64,000 nucleotides of DNA from Atherinomorus stipes (taxonomy: Eukaryota > Chordata > Actinopteri > Atheriniformes > Atherinidae), in NCBI GenBank assembly GCA_023101725.1, contig JALJCO010003464.1:582864-646863 (forward strand), written 5' to 3'. Positions 1 through 11,175 of the stretch are shown piece after piece; within the stretch, counting starts at the first letter, position 1, and the number at the start of each line of letters is the position of its first letter. The notes below the pieces were generated by a model. That model ran no database searches. It saw only the letters and a program-made list of their open reading frames with translations, and was not told where the DNA came from. The position numbers were made by a program, and so were the translations under genes.

Positions 1-143
1 TTGGCAACTCCATCAAGGCTTTCAAAGAAGTCATCATCATAGACCCTTTCAGTTTCAGGGCCCACTCTGTTCTGATGACCTGTGATCCTGATGGAGGGGT
101 TCATCTGTTTTACTGCAGCAGCAGCAGTGTCACTTTTCATTTT
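1..143 (-). CDS. uba1: uba1 coding exon 14 (cut by the window edge)
   Basis: Acceptor ACAG, then [20 protein letters not shown], then [20 protein letters not shown] and SLDGVA up to base 1. [12 protein letters not shown] and NRVGP-TE--YDD-FF are conserved in the active adenylation domain. The exon continues left of the window. Confidence 0.93.
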
Positions 144-3100
144 CTGTTACAACACATACAATCAAAGAATTAATAAAAATCCTTACAAATAAAAACCACG
201 ATGCCCAAAACACCAAATTTCAAAGCAACAGATGGAAGTTAATCAATGGCTGAAAACTGACACTTTTACACCAAAGTGTTAATATGTACCATTTTTGCAT
301 ATTTGAGTAATATATATGAATATTCAGGTCAAGCTCTAGCTTCCTTAACATAACAGACACCGGTATACACAACGAGGTGGCACCAATCTCCAAGCGTCAA
401 ATACGCATGCGCAGCATAGTAGCAAGACGCCCTCTTTGTTCAACAGAAACTCAAAGAGAATCCTATACACACTAGGGCTGAAAGACATATCGTTATCGTA
501 TCTATATCGAGATATGGACATTCAAGATATTAATATTGCAAAAGCAACTATATAAAAGATAGAGATTTCCCCTACGCTTGTCCTGCATATAAAGCTCTGG
601 AAGTCACAAACAAAACTGCACTTTCCACCAAAGTGCTTGGTTTTCAAGGAACCCGTAGTCATATTGTATCGATATTGAGATGTCTGGCATGAATATCAAG
701 ATATGAAATTTCGTCCATGTTGTTCACCCCTAATACACACTCTCCGAGGAAGAAACAAAGAGCCTGCAGGAAGATTTCCTCAGAGACAAGCAGCCATCAG
801 CTAACACACGTTTGCTCCAGTGTTCAGGAGAAAAGCTTTTTTTTTTTTAAAAAAAGCTCTAGAGGACGGCAAGTTGGGAAAAATGTGGTTGAATTCTGCG
901 TGGGAGTTTATTTGTTGTACTGGATGAATAGACTTGCCAGAAGTGGTTGGATTATAACTTCAGGAGCAGAAAAAAAAAAACTCAACTTTGTGTGTGAACT
1001 TCACTCCTGAAAACTTCATGAATCTCAGGCAGTAAAGTTTTTTTTTCCCCTCGGGGATTACTTCTGAAACCTGACGCAGTTCCCACTATAAAAACGCCTC
1101 ATGGACAGACAACAGCACCGGTGAGTGAAATGTGTCTCTCAGCTCAACGCTAAGTATTGTCAGGCTCTCTGTGGTACTGCATGCACTTCAAACTCCATAT
1201 CAGACTCTGGGTCAAGCACATACAACTCCATCACAGGCTGCTCCATTTTATTCCATCGATTGGAGTCAGATTATCCATCAATTTTAAAAAACAACATCCA
1301 TGTGAGCTGCCGGTGCTACAAACAATTCTGTGACCCTTCATAATCAGTGTTTCTTCTGGGGCGATGTCATGAAATGGGCATAAAACATGTTGCAATTGCT
1401 CGAGAGCTTCAGCGCAGTCAGCCATCTTACTCCCGTGTTGGAAATTAGACACATAAAAAAAAACTAATATTTAACACCAAATTAGTTTCTATAGTGGCGA
1501 TGGGAACATATTTGGTTTATAAATGCCTGTAGTTGACTTTTGAAATGTTTGAAAAGCATGATACAGCGCCTTTAAGGGCATTAAAGCAATATGGCCCATA
1601 GTGTGAGCCTGTCAGATGTGGGATTACTCTAACCAGTTACCTTCTCAACAGGCAGATAATGTAATTTCAAGCTAATATTGTCTCAATACTAAAATCCGTA
1701 TCTTAAGAGGTCCCGTGTTTCCGATTTTCAGGAAAATCACTTACTACTGATCACATAGATAAATAAGTGCAGAATGCAAGCCATAGTTTTGAGTTTCTCT
1801 GTGACAACATTCAGTAGGCTTTACAATAAAAGGGAAATACCTTATACCACTGCTCAGGAATATCGAGAAAAAAAAAAAAAAAAAAAAAAAAGGCAAACAT
1901 GTTAATTTCCTATATTTTTTCTGCTGAGCAAAGCTGATCATACTGACCGTAACATCCGAGGGTCTGAAGAGGAACTGTCTGTTGAGATTGGATTTCTCTA
2001 TGGTGTCCATGTCAGTCACAATGACCTCACCTTCCCCACCAGCCAGTCCAATCATGGCAAAGTTTTTCAACAGCTCACAGCCAATAGCACCAGCTCCAAC
2101 CTGAAAGGAATGCAGATCTCAGTATATAAAGCTACAAAGACTGTGCTTCAATTTCCATATAAATAACCTCCTTAAACAAACTAGCAAAATAGAGCATTAA
2201 TTCTATTACTAAAACTTTTGCCACGTGCAAATGGTCAGGGAAATGCAATCAATGACTGAGAAAGCTGCAAAATCTAGTTGTGTCATCATCCCTGCATTGA
2301 TTAATTAAAAAAAATAAGCATGATAAGCAAGTTGATCGAAGAAATGTGATCATACTAGACTAGAAAAGTTCTTTAAACCTTTCCGAACAACAGAGTGCCA
2401 GAAGAGATATTGGAAAACTTCCCATTTGCCAACTCACCAGGAAGTAGCGCTGCTTGGCAAGTAAATCCTGCAGCTTGGTGCCAAACACTGCAATCTGCCC
2501 ATCATACCGACAGTTCCTCTAGGAGAAGAGCAAAGATGGAGAAAACAAGTTCAAGACCACCACGATGTGACCATTTCCTCATAGCGAGAGCTTTGATCTA
2601 GTTTGAACACATACAGGGGTGCACTCTTCTTCTGTGAGCATGACCCCGTCGTCTTCGGACAGGCACTCCAGGGCATCAAAATACAGCCACTGCATTATTG
2701 GCATAAATTTTCCTGTGCATGCCTAAAAGAATATTAAAAGCAATTTGTTACCAGGAATTCTGTAACACCAGAAAACGTTAAGAGTACACACTCAAGCATG
2801 AGCTAAAACACTTATTGATCCATATCCTCAATTTACATAATTTCCAAAACAAGATTTATTCAAAAACTAACTGTGGAAGATATTTTAGGTTTATGCAATC
2901 ATATGGCTTTCCACTGACCTTCATCACTTCCTGTGCAGCCACACCACCAATAAAAGCATTGACCGGGGAAAGATCACCAGAAGCAACATATGACACCTTT
3001 TTGATGAGAGCTTCATCCAGCTGTTCCACTTTACCAGACCCTGACTGGGCAGAGTTCACCTCCTTGGCCAAAGTCAGCAGCTCATCACCATCAGCCTGGA

Positions 3101-6100
3101 AGACACAAAGCTCAGAATTTTCATAAATCACAAAACCACAACGACTTACGGCAAGAAAATCTGTTTTGTATGCTGCATAATCACTTCTGTGTATTCTGCA
3201 GAGATCTGGTCTACGTGTTTAATGAAAGAAACTCCAAATTATGCGTTGGGTATATCCACTATAATTAAAGTAACTTGAAACAACTGATTGGACAGATTAT
3301 TCTCACTGCCATGAAAGACATACCTGGCTCCAAGGGGCAGGAAGGCGGTTATGTTTCTTCTGGAAGGCATGGATGGCCTGGAAGCCCACATGCAGCTGCC
3401 CTGGACGCTCAAACTTAGCAAAATCTGTCATCATGAACTCAGGCTCAGCCAAGGAAGAGGTAAAGGATTTCTATACAAGACAGACATGCAAGGTTATGAA
3501 ATATGTGAAGCAATTAAATTTTCCGCTTGTGATAGCAACAGCTGATAATGCAGCTTCTTCAGGATTGGTACAAGACATGTTTATCTGTGGTAACAGTATG
3601 GAAATATATCAATAAATCAAAGAAATGTGTATCATACTGTATATTGCTATGCCACAATGACATTTTTGGTTATGGAAAATGAATCGCTTACAAAACTGAT
3701 CTTCTTGGCCATTTTAACCTGTGAGACTATTCCTCCTCTCACATAGTCTGTAAAGCCAGTTGTCTCACAGATGCTGAAGGTGTATGGACCTGGACAAAAG
3801 AAGCAAAATGTTAATGTAAGTCTAAAGCTGTCTAACTATAAAGTCACTTAACAAGAAACTGGTCTTACCCAGAACTTTAATTTCCACTGGCTGACAGCCA
3901 TTGAGTTCCGTCATCCCCTGGATCTCTGTGAAGGTGACATGGTCTCCACTCTCAAAGCCATGACGAGCCTCATCAAGACATGTCACAACCCCTGGATTGT
4001 CCTTAAGAAACAAATTAATAAAGCTGCTGTCAAGATCTGTGCTTCTCTGAAAGCTGAACCAGCTCCAAACATCAGAAAATTGTTTGAACAACAACTCAGA
4101 TGGAAAGACTGACCTTGGTGATCATGGAAATCATGGCACTAAGTGGCTGCTCTCCATTGGTGTCATAGACCACCATTTCCTCTCCAAAGTCACAGAAAAG
4201 TTGACTAGCAAAGGAACGCACAATGAAAAAAAAAAAAAAAAATTGACACTGAGACAAGCACACTCAAAATAAACTTTTAGCAAGGGTCTATTTCTTACCC
4301 AAAGAGACCACGCGTGTCTGCAATAATCAGCTTGATTCCTTTGTTGTGGCAGAACTCGCCTACATGCTTTTGCTCTTCCAGAGTTGAGTTAGTCAGTACT
4401 ACAACCTAAAATTCAAAAGTGACGGATTTAATTCACACATTTACTGCTTTTTAAAATACTAGAATGACAAAAGATTTAACACCTATATTGAGGTGTACCT
4501 GGAATTTGGTCAGGTAGTCGTCGGTGAGTGCTCCAGTATAGGCATTCACTGGGACATAGTTGTTGAGTTCAGCCAAGCGAGGCTGACTCACCTCTGCCCT
4601 GTTCTTCCCCAGGTCATCCTCCCGAAGGTAAAACTACCAAACAAAAATAAACATTGTGAGGTGACAGCACTTACTGACTCAAACATGCAGTCAGCAGATA
4701 AAAGAAAAATTTAGATTAACCGATGCTTTATTCAAAATCATGAGCTGAATGATCCGATATCTCCAACCATTCAGTTCAGATGTTAAGATACAACTGTGTC
4801 AACTGTTGTAAAGCCAAGGGAGTCAAAGTTTTCTTTTTTCCCCCCACTGACTAACTTGATTATCTCCCCCAATCCAAAATGTTCACCACTTTTCCCCTTT
4901 AACACTCTGTTTTCCACTTTCTGCAAGAAACATTTTTACTTTGAGTCCATTTATGTTCTCTGGTGCATTATTCCTTTAAACAAATAGTTACATTATCAGT
5001 ATGTTATTCAAGCAATCTAAAAGATAAACTACAAGTAGTACAGGGTAAAAATTAAACAATTTATGAAGAACCATTCTGTGTGGAACCTCAGAATTTATCT
5101 GTACCCCTTTACACCAAGAGCAATCAAACTTTGGTTCAGAACCAGAATGTTAAAAGCTGTCAAGCTGCCCCACACACATACACACACACGCACACAAACC
5201 CATCCCAACCCTCTGCCAAGACAACTGGTTTTACAAGTAATTTGCTTGTGTAGAAGCTAGAGAAACTGGACTTCAAAAAGCAGTACTAATTAAATAAAAT
5301 TATCTAGACAAACAAAACTGCTTGTGTTGATGTATTAGTCAAAATAATTTTTTTGTCATCTCAAAACCTTTGGACCTGTCCATCTCCAATGTTTATAGAG
5401 GAAAACTTGCTGAAAATACAAATCCGTTCTTCAATTTTTTTTTTTTGTTATTTCACACAAATTACAATTACAAATCTATATCATATAAAAATGACTATTT
5501 CACAAGAGATGTTGAAAGGTATACTTATCCTGAAAAAAAGGAGCAAAAGATTTCACACTTGAGGCAATTTTTGAGAGATTTATGGATAAAGAGAAAAAGG
5601 ACCAGGCAGACTGTTACTATTATAGGTGTAAAAGGGTTAACCAAATTAAGTTTGACAATCATCCTTTTATAACAACCACAAATTGAGTAGCATCTGCATG
5701 CATAAACACAAACAATTTAGTTTTACCACTGGTGTGTAAAAAAAAACATAGCACAAGTGCTTAGATGTAGATATGCTTTCCCCACAGGTTTCAAAAATTG
5801 CAAATTGGTGTCTAACAAGTTTGCCATCAACTTAAAGCATGTAATTTATGTTAAAACAAGAATCTAGAAATCTAGTTCTATGGTTGTTAACTGTTCAATG
5901 GACAAGCAAACAAACTGGTACAACTTGATGGAAAAAAAAAACAGGTTTATGCAGTTTTAGCATGTATTTTATGACATACTAAAATGCAACATTCACGTGT
6001 TTCAGTAGAGCAAAAATGACTCACCTGCCCACAAAATCCAAATTACCAATTTTCATCATTAAGATGTTTGACAGTTTATCCTTAATGTATGTTCAATACA

Positions 6101-7388
6101 TTATGCATATAATATAAAAATAAACATACAAATCTATGCTACTGAGCCAATATTTAGAATGAAAGTAGAGGATTTAATAACAAAAGATACTATTATAAGA
6201 AGAGTTCTTTAAAAAAAAAAAAACTCTCTCCCCTAACTTATTGACCAAACCCACTTCCCCTGCTGCAATGATGTCATATTACAGGCTTTGTCTGTACTAT
6301 GATTATAACCCAGGAATAGTCCATCCACTGACAAATCTGGGTCAGCCTGTAAATAGCACGGGTGGGGGTAGCTGCAGTACTCTTTTTGGATGGCAACAAT
6401 ACAGTTCACATTTGACTCAAAAGATATTAGGCACTTTCGGACTGTAGGAACCTTTTGGAGTTCCTATAACCTTTTCGAGAACCAGGCTGTTTTTCAGGGT
6501 TCCATGGGAACTGAAATATGTAGGTGTTTGGTGATTGGTAGAACTGGCCAGCCGCGCCCCTGACGTGAGCTCCGCTTCTTCCAGCCCCGCCATATTCAAA
6601 AAGTCTCACGGCTGTTAACCTGTTTACCAAGATCGTAATAACAACAACTAATAGAAGTGTACGAGTTCATTATTAAAATCAATCACATGGTGCACGTGCC
6701 GTATCGATAACTATTTTGAAACGTCCAAAAGCAACAATTGTCGTATTAATTTAATGACCAAACACAGCTGCAAAGTATTGCAGTAGAATCTGCGGCTGCC
6801 GCCCGGACACTTTAATGGACGAACCGGCCACTAAACTTCCGGGCGCACTTCAACAAAAGGTAGACAAGGTGTTAGTAGAGCAGCTTTCCAACAGAGGGCT
6901 GTTCTATAACATAATACATATGACCGTGATGAGGGAAAGCTGGTAAATTAGCTTTTATAACAGCTTTGAATAAAGAGAGATGAAACCTCAGTTTTGTATT
7001 AGATCTGCTGAGGCACTGGATGCGTCACACATGGCTCCTAACAACGTCCTCCCTCATGTGCGAACGCACACTGAAGGCGAAGGGTAGTTCTTATAACTTA
7101 ACTTGGGAGGTGTAGTTATAGGAACTGCGTTCTTAGAACCTCTCTGTGTGAATGTACCTAGAGCCACACCAAAATTTGGAACATGGAAATTTAATGAATT
7201 GATTGTAATGACCGAGTCAGTGACGTTAAAGTTTTAAAAATTTGTCTTAGAAAAATGTACAAGTGTGCATGAATAAAGTTCTGCAGGAAATGGGTTTTCC
7301 TACTGTGCACCCTCATATTTAAAATTCTTCAACAGAATCTGAAGCTGTTTGATGTCAGGGGATTTGAAATTTATTAAATGGCAATGTG

Positions 7389-7419
<31 letters not shown>

Positions 7420-8110
7420 TTTTAAATGGCATTTTGTTCTTTTCCCCTTGATATTAGCACTTAATCAACTATACTAGATGATTATGTCTGTCACTAGACT
7501 TTGATTCAAAACAGGTTTTTAACCTAATTTGACAATGAGATTACAAGTATAAATCAAGATAAAACAATTGTTTCCACAAACACACCTGAGAAGAGAGGTC
7601 TCTCCATTCTGCAACTCCTTTGTCATGCACAGTGACACTTCTAACTCCACCAAGGATGACATTCTTGGCAATTTCCACTCCAAGACCTCTCATGCCGGAA
7701 ATGAGAACATTAGAGTTCTGCATGCGCTTCATTGCTTCATGGCCCAACACATAACTACCATAGGAAACAGAGAACCATTAGTGCCATAAAACACTATCAG
7801 ACAACCAAGATAAAAGCATACAATACAATTATATACTTTGTCCAGCAAGACTTACAGTTGTCTGGAGTACAGGCCTTCATCAATCTCAGCATCATTGCCA
7901 TTCTTAGCCATGCCCTGTAGAAAGACAGCAGGAGGTGCAATCAGTTTCTGTTCCGAGTTGTATCCACTCGATACAGTGTGTGATAGCACTTACGTTGGCA
8001 GGTGTGTGGGACAGATCAGTTCTGACAGAGTTAGAGGAGGAGCAGTGGGATCCCGTCTTCGTCTCTGTTCCTGACAAGCGACGCTTCTTGGACAGCGGCG
8101 AGCTGGACAT
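1..8110 (-). CDS. uba1: uba1, ubiquitin-like modifier-activating enzyme 1 (5' half of gene, cut by window edge)
   Basis: E1 enzyme that adenylates ubiquitin with ATP, takes it as a thioester and passes it to E2 enzymes, in nucleus and cytosol. Fourteen coding exons on the minus strand, all with GT/AG borders and compatible phases: 7994-8110, 7856-7914, 7586-7754, 4499-4633, 4299-4405, 4114-4204, 3869-4001, 3692-3789, 3324-3470, 2919-3095, 2615-2722, 2438-2518, 1948-2100, 1-143. They give about 573 residues, roughly 54% of a vertebrate UBA1 (about 1,058). Order: Lys/Arg-rich N-terminal tail, inactive adenylation domain (Rossmann segment [13 protein letters not shown]), first catalytic-cysteine half-domain, return to the inactive domain, then the active adenylation domain with GAGAIG (476-481) and [15 protein letters not shown] (503-517). 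The catalytic cysteine, E2-binding ubiquitin-fold domain and 3' end lie left of the window. The N-terminus [11 protein letters not shown] identifies UBA1 rather than its paralog UBA7. Exon joins are my reading, without transcript data. Confidence 0.95.
144..1947 (-). other. uba1: uba1 intron between coding exons 13 and 14
   Basis: An intron of 1.8 kb. It holds a hAT-type element at 473-732 and a poly-A tract (plus strand) at about 1868-1890. The stretch 740-1560 looks repeat-derived (T/A runs, low-complexity edges), but I could not find clear ends for it. No coding exon seen. Confidence 0.8.
473..732. mobile_element. Short non-autonomous hAT-type element (MITE)
   Basis: A 260-bp element flanked by the perfect 8-bp duplication ATACACAC (465-472 and 733-740). 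The ends are imperfect inverted repeats, TAGGGCTGAAAGACAT on the left and TAGGGGTGAACAACAT read inward from the right. The interior is AT-rich with repeated ATATCG motifs and has no coding capacity. An 8-bp duplication and TAGGG ends are typical of hAT-family elements. It sits in a uba1 intron. Confidence 0.8.
1948..2100 (-). CDS. uba1: uba1 coding exon 13, residues 475-525, ATP-binding motif
   Basis: Encodes [20 protein letters not shown], the dinucleotide/ATP-binding glycine loop, then [18 protein letters not shown] with the aspartate and arginine that contact ATP and magnesium in E1 structures. Ends SDVT before GTCAGT. The loop after GLA is slightly different from human (GLAGGEG against GLGCGEGG). 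Confidence 0.95.
2438..2518 (-). CDS. uba1: uba1 coding exon 12, residues 448-474
   Basis: Encodes [20 protein letters not shown] and AKQRYFL. RYDGQ--VFG marks the start of the active adenylation domain and precedes the nucleotide-binding glycines encoded by the next exon. Confidence 0.95.
2615..2722 (-). CDS. uba1: uba1 coding exon 11, residues 412-447
   Basis: Encodes [20 protein letters not shown] and [32 protein letters not shown] is an E1-specific motif. The acidic loop after it is the divergent part. Confidence 0.95.
2919..3095 (-). CDS. uba1: uba1 coding exon 10, residues 353-411
   Basis: Encodes [20 protein letters not shown], then a helical linker, then [35 protein letters not shown] is the conserved helix that closes the inactive adenylation domain. 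Confidence 0.95.
3324..3470 (-). CDS. uba1: uba1 coding exon 9, residues 304-352
   Basis: Encodes [20 protein letters not shown], then [33 protein letters not shown] is the E1 signature leading back into the inactive adenylation domain. Ends PAPWSQ before GTATG. Confidence 0.94.
3692..3789 (-). CDS. uba1: uba1 coding exon 8, residues 271-303
   Basis: Encodes [20 protein letters not shown] and [23 protein letters not shown] is the conserved return strand from the FCCH domain. Acceptor CCAG, donor GTAAGC. Confidence 0.94.
3869..4001 (-). CDS. uba1: uba1 coding exon 7, residues 227-271
   Basis: Encodes [20 protein letters not shown] and ends QPVEIKVLG. This is the start of the first catalytic-cysteine half-domain (FCCH), very close to human UBA1. 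Donor GTAAGA, phase 1. Confidence 0.95.
4114..4204 (-). CDS. uba1: uba1 coding exon 6, residues 196-226
   Basis: Encodes [20 protein letters not shown] and ends ISMITK before [16 protein letters not shown] and NGEQPLSAM are conserved E1 motifs at the entry to the first catalytic-cysteine half-domain. A poly-A run lies in the preceding intron. Confidence 0.95.
4299..4405 (-). CDS. uba1: uba1 coding exon 5, residues 161-196
   Basis: Encodes [20 protein letters not shown], then [15 protein letters not shown]. This is the Rossmann strand and helix pair that leads into the first catalytic-cysteine half-domain. The exon ends in phase 2; the glycine codon is completed by the next exon. Confidence 0.95.
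4499..4633 (-). CDS. uba1: uba1 coding exon 4, residues 116-160
   Basis: Encodes [20 protein letters not shown] and continues to [24 protein letters not shown] is a near-invariant E1 stretch in the inactive adenylation domain. Phase 0 on both sides; donor GTACACC. Confidence 0.95.
4634..7585 (-). other. uba1: uba1 intron between coding exons 3 and 4
   Basis: An intron of 2.95 kb, AT-rich and without recognisable exons. It contains a CA-rich patch near 5170-5195, a poly-T/A block near 7391-7425 and a possible DNA-element remnant near 6430-7165. Confidence 0.7.
6430..7165. repeat. Possible DNA-transposon remnant in a uba1 intron
   Basis: The left end reads GGCACTTTCGGACTGTAGG. About 40 bases in there is GTTCCTATAAC, which recurs in inverted orientation near the right end (GTTATAGGAAC near 7115). 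The GC-rich interior (about 6540-6850) differs from the AT-rich intron around it. No target-site duplication could be confirmed, so the borders are uncertain. Confidence 0.3.
7586..7754 (-). CDS. uba1: uba1 coding exon 3, residues 59-115
   Basis: Encodes [20 protein letters not shown] and then the Rossmann-like segment [17 protein letters not shown] of the inactive adenylation domain, ending DLSSQ before GTGTG. The methionine of GHEAMKR is residue 67, the position of a minor start in human UBA1. Separated from the next exon by the largest intron among the coding exons (about 2.95 kb). Confidence 0.95.
7856..7914 (-). CDS. uba1: uba1 coding exon 2, residues 40-59, contains Met41
   Basis: Acceptor CTACAG, then [20 protein letters not shown]. 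The methionine is residue 41, the start of the cytoplasmic isoform in human UBA1. The exon ends in phase 2 before [20 protein letters not shown], completed by the next exon, opens the inactive adenylation domain. Confidence 0.95.
7994..8110 (-). CDS. uba1: uba1 coding exon 1, residues 1-39
   Basis: Begins with ATG at 8108-8110 and encodes [14 protein letters not shown]. The basic PLSKKRR stretch is the nuclear localisation signal known from the human nuclear isoform. Ends TPAN before the donor GTAAGTG. CAG lies directly before the ATG, so the exon may start exactly at the initiator, fed by one or more 5' UTR exons upstream. The remainder (residues 14-39) is Ser/Thr-rich and probably disordered. 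Confidence 0.93.
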
Positions 8111-8874
8111 CTGGGAATTCACAAAAGCAATTCTTTAAAATTGAGGCAGAGAATTACTTTTACATCTGTCTTTTTCAAGCATTATGGAATCTATTACATT
8201 TTGCTTGCAGCTGATAATACAATCACATCATATCAGAAAATAAATATCCAGCAAAACAAAAGCAGCTCAAAGGCCAAGTTTGGATTTCAAGGTTATTTAA
8301 GAAGAGTATAGATTTAAAATTAATATCAGCAATACATATGTATAATCCATTGCTATGGTTCCATTCCAACTATCAAAGTTGAGGAGAGAGGATATTTAGC
8401 CTAGAGAGCAGCTGGGCTGGCTGAAGGCCAAACCCCAATCTGCTAGAAAAACGAACTGAGCCTGGGAAGAGACATGAATAGCAGCATTATGAGTTCTTTT
8501 CGTGCTTAGTGACAGCAATGGTTTGTTTATGTACTTCTATTGTTTATTATTCGCATTTAAAGACTGCCAGCATCGTTTAAAGAAAAACAGCTGAATCATT
8601 AAAAGTTCACTGCGGTAAAGAGCAATAGACACAGATTTGCAGGTGTGGACTGAAGACTCAGTGTGCTCATTTAATCAAGATGACGTTAAGATTAAGGGTA
8701 ATGGTCAACGATCTGAACAAAAAATATGTATAACCATGCGTAATCGTGATTAAAAGCAAAAATCTAGACAAACCAGTCACATGGTAAGAGAAAAAGGCCG
8801 CAGTATCTCGAACACACTGACCCCATAGCGCAGAGTATCAGCCATAATTTCCGCATCAAATGCAGCTAACTTAC

Positions 8875-8925
8875 CTTCGTCCCCCAAGTCAAGCTCGACA
8901 GTTTATAACACACCATCCCCCCCGA
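8875..8925 (-). other. uba1: Candidate alternative 5' exon of uba1
   Basis: Minus strand: acceptor TTTTGTAATTTCAG at 8926 and onward, donor AAG/GTAAGTTAG at 8874. The 51-bp segment has its own ATG about nine bases in, and it stays open for 14 codons. If spliced directly to the exon ending at 8110 it would be in frame with the normal MSSSPL start, giving a 14-residue extension. Seen only as splice-site logic; no transcript evidence. Confidence 0.35.
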
Positions 8926-9551
8926 CTGAAATTACAAAACGAGTCTAGCTCGTCTTAAAAATGATCGTGAGCTACAGTAAAAACTACATTTTTCCGTAAA
9001 CAGGCGGCCGCGTTTATTAGAAATGAAAATGAAGGCATCGGGCATGATACAGCAGAGCCGCCCGGCTGTCACAGTAGTTCGCACAAGCCAATAGAAAACC
9101 TCAGCTGCTAACAATTAATTTAGCGCTTCAGACGCACAAGAAATGAACTTCGGCTGTGATTTAACGGAATCTAAAGGAACCCGATTAGGTAGGTTTCTGA
9201 GCCACTAATCAGATAAGTGGTTTGGCAGTTGGACAGAGTCGAAACATTAATAACTTAGAGGCAAGAAAACACCAGCTTGCCAGCCCATCCATTAGCCGCT
9301 CAGCCTAGGCCCTGCGCTCCCACAGTGCGGAACACAACTTTACAAGCTAGCAGCTGCGGCTACGGCACAACCTGCTCGCTAAATAGAGCAGTGACTTTTA
9401 TTTGACAGACGATTATCACAATTACTACATTGATGTGCCTTCATCTCGGAGTACTTAACAAGAAAACAATATTTTTCTTAATCGTTTAACGACAGTATCT
9501 ATGCAAATGAAAGCCAGTACACTCGTGCTTCATTGATTTCTCTGTTCTTAC
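8926..9551. other. uba1 5' intronic/leader region, no gene seen
   Basis: Sequence between two candidate first exons. It is modestly GC-rich in patches (for example the GGCGGCCGC near 9003). I see no ORF or RNA gene that I can support. Confidence 0.5.
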
Positions 9552-9720
9552 CAATAATCCTTCTCGGTCCCTTCCCTATGCGAACCCGCTCCTCTCTCGC
9601 ACTGTACAGATGTCAGCAATAACTATGGTAGCAAATTCGACGATTCGAACCAAGAAAGGAAAGACGATCCGGGATTAGGATGGCCTGCACTATAATGTCG
9701 AGTCACTATGTCGTTAGGCT
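9552..9720 (-). other. uba1: Likely non-coding first exon of uba1
   Basis: A good minus-strand donor (ATTG/GTAAGAAC) ends the segment at 9552. Upstream of it (higher coordinates) lies a GC-richer stretch with promoter motifs at 9795-9917. The exon start is a guess. It would splice to the acceptor in front of the ATG at 8110. Confidence 0.5.
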
Positions 9721-9794
9721 CTGAATCTCTCTATGTAATTGCGTTGCTGGCTTTGCGACTGCAGACGGGAACAAAACCAAAATGGCAGATGGGG

Positions 9795-9917
9795 AGAAAG
9801 GGGCGGGGGGAGTTGTGACGCAGGGGTTGAAATATTCAACAGGAAAGGGTGGCTGTGTGCACACTGCTCAGCCAGACTGCCGTCTGATTGGCTGCCAGTG
9901 TGCATTCATCCCGCCCC
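9795..9917 (-). promoter_or_regulatory. uba1: Candidate uba1 promoter with GC and CCAAT boxes
   Basis: GC boxes (GGGCGGGG type) lie at about 9801-9808 and, in the other orientation, at about 9910-9917. A CCAAT box on the minus strand is at 9887-9891. GTGACGC near 9814-9820 is CRE-like, and AAAATGGCAGA near 9779-9789 resembles a YY1 site. No TATA box is evident, which fits a housekeeping gene. Placement just upstream of the donor at 9552 supports the call. Confidence 0.5.
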
Positions 9918-11175
9918 TGATACCAGAAAATGCATGCCATGTCTAATAGTGTACAATGAACTGCTGGACCTCCAGCAATCCCTGCAAGAAACACCTTCCA
10001 ATTCTTAAGATATGTATAGGCATATTTAGTAGAAGTACGTGAAAGAAGAAGTCCCATTTTATGATTTATTCAAAAATATTGTTAAAAAGGAGATCTATTG
10101 AAACAGAACAAAATACAATAACAACAGCACCTTTGTCTCAGCGACAAGTCATCCTGTTCTGGAACAGAAGTGCATTCAAAGCTTAACGTGCCACTGTGTA
10201 TTATGTGAAAAAAACAATATCTTACATTTTAACTATGTTGAAAATGTCCTAACTGAAACATATTTGGTGAATAGGGGTTAGAATATGCATCATCCCTTAT
10301 CTGAATTCAACAATTATGACCAAGTCGAATAGTATTGCGGCATTAGGTAAGACAGGTACAGACTAAGGTGCGCTGTTGCAAGCTAAAGTGATGCTGAGGG
10401 TCTGGGCCCTCAGTAACATTGAGGTTAGGGGTGAGCATTTCTTGCAGAAGAGTATTGGGGGAGGGGGTGCCTAGCAAATGACAAAGGCCCAGGAAAAGAC
10501 TGGGCCGCATATTGTCGGGTACACATGTCGAGGGTATCCCCAGTTCTCATCCTCTTAATACAAAAGATTTCATCATTCTGTTAGAGAAGAAAAGTGTACA
10601 TATCTAAAACAACAGAATGGCAGATTATTCATCCTGACAAGCCCAACAAACAACTATTACGTTATTGTGGTAACACATCTAACATCGCTCCCCTCACGTT
10701 AACCTAACAAAATACACGCAGCTTAAAGAAATTCTGGCAATAGGTTACACGTTCCGTGAGACAAGTTAGCTAGAATATACATCTCGCTTAGCTTGCATTT
10801 GATGTTTGCTGCAACTATAGCTTTATTGCCATTTCTTGCCACTTTAAATAATTAAAACTAGTGTGTTGTGCACATTAAACGTTCAAATGTTAATATAACG
10901 TTAACGTGACAGTGCCTAATTAGCAACGGTTAGCGGAACGGATAGCTAAAAAAAAGGTTCAGTTAGCCAAAGGTAACTAATACTAACCACAACCAATAAC
11001 GCAGATCAAAAGACTGCGTAGTTGTTAGCTTATGTGCAGCTAGCTCTCAGGCTATCTAGCCACCCAACGACTTTTTCCTTCTTGTGCCGCTATGTTAGCT
11101 TCCCAGCTAGCATTAGCCAACTAGCTGGGGCTAACGTTACCAAGACGAGAGCTTACACAAGTGTGCAGAACTTAC

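Noticed and set aside
1231..1452. Short ORFs in the uba1 intron (1125-1452)
   Set aside because: Overlapping on opposite strands, no family signal, inside an intron of a clear gene.
1..8110. Assignment of the E1 gene to uba7
   Set aside because: The N-terminus with NLS and Met41 matches UBA1; UBA7 lacks this tail and differs in the GHEAMKR region.
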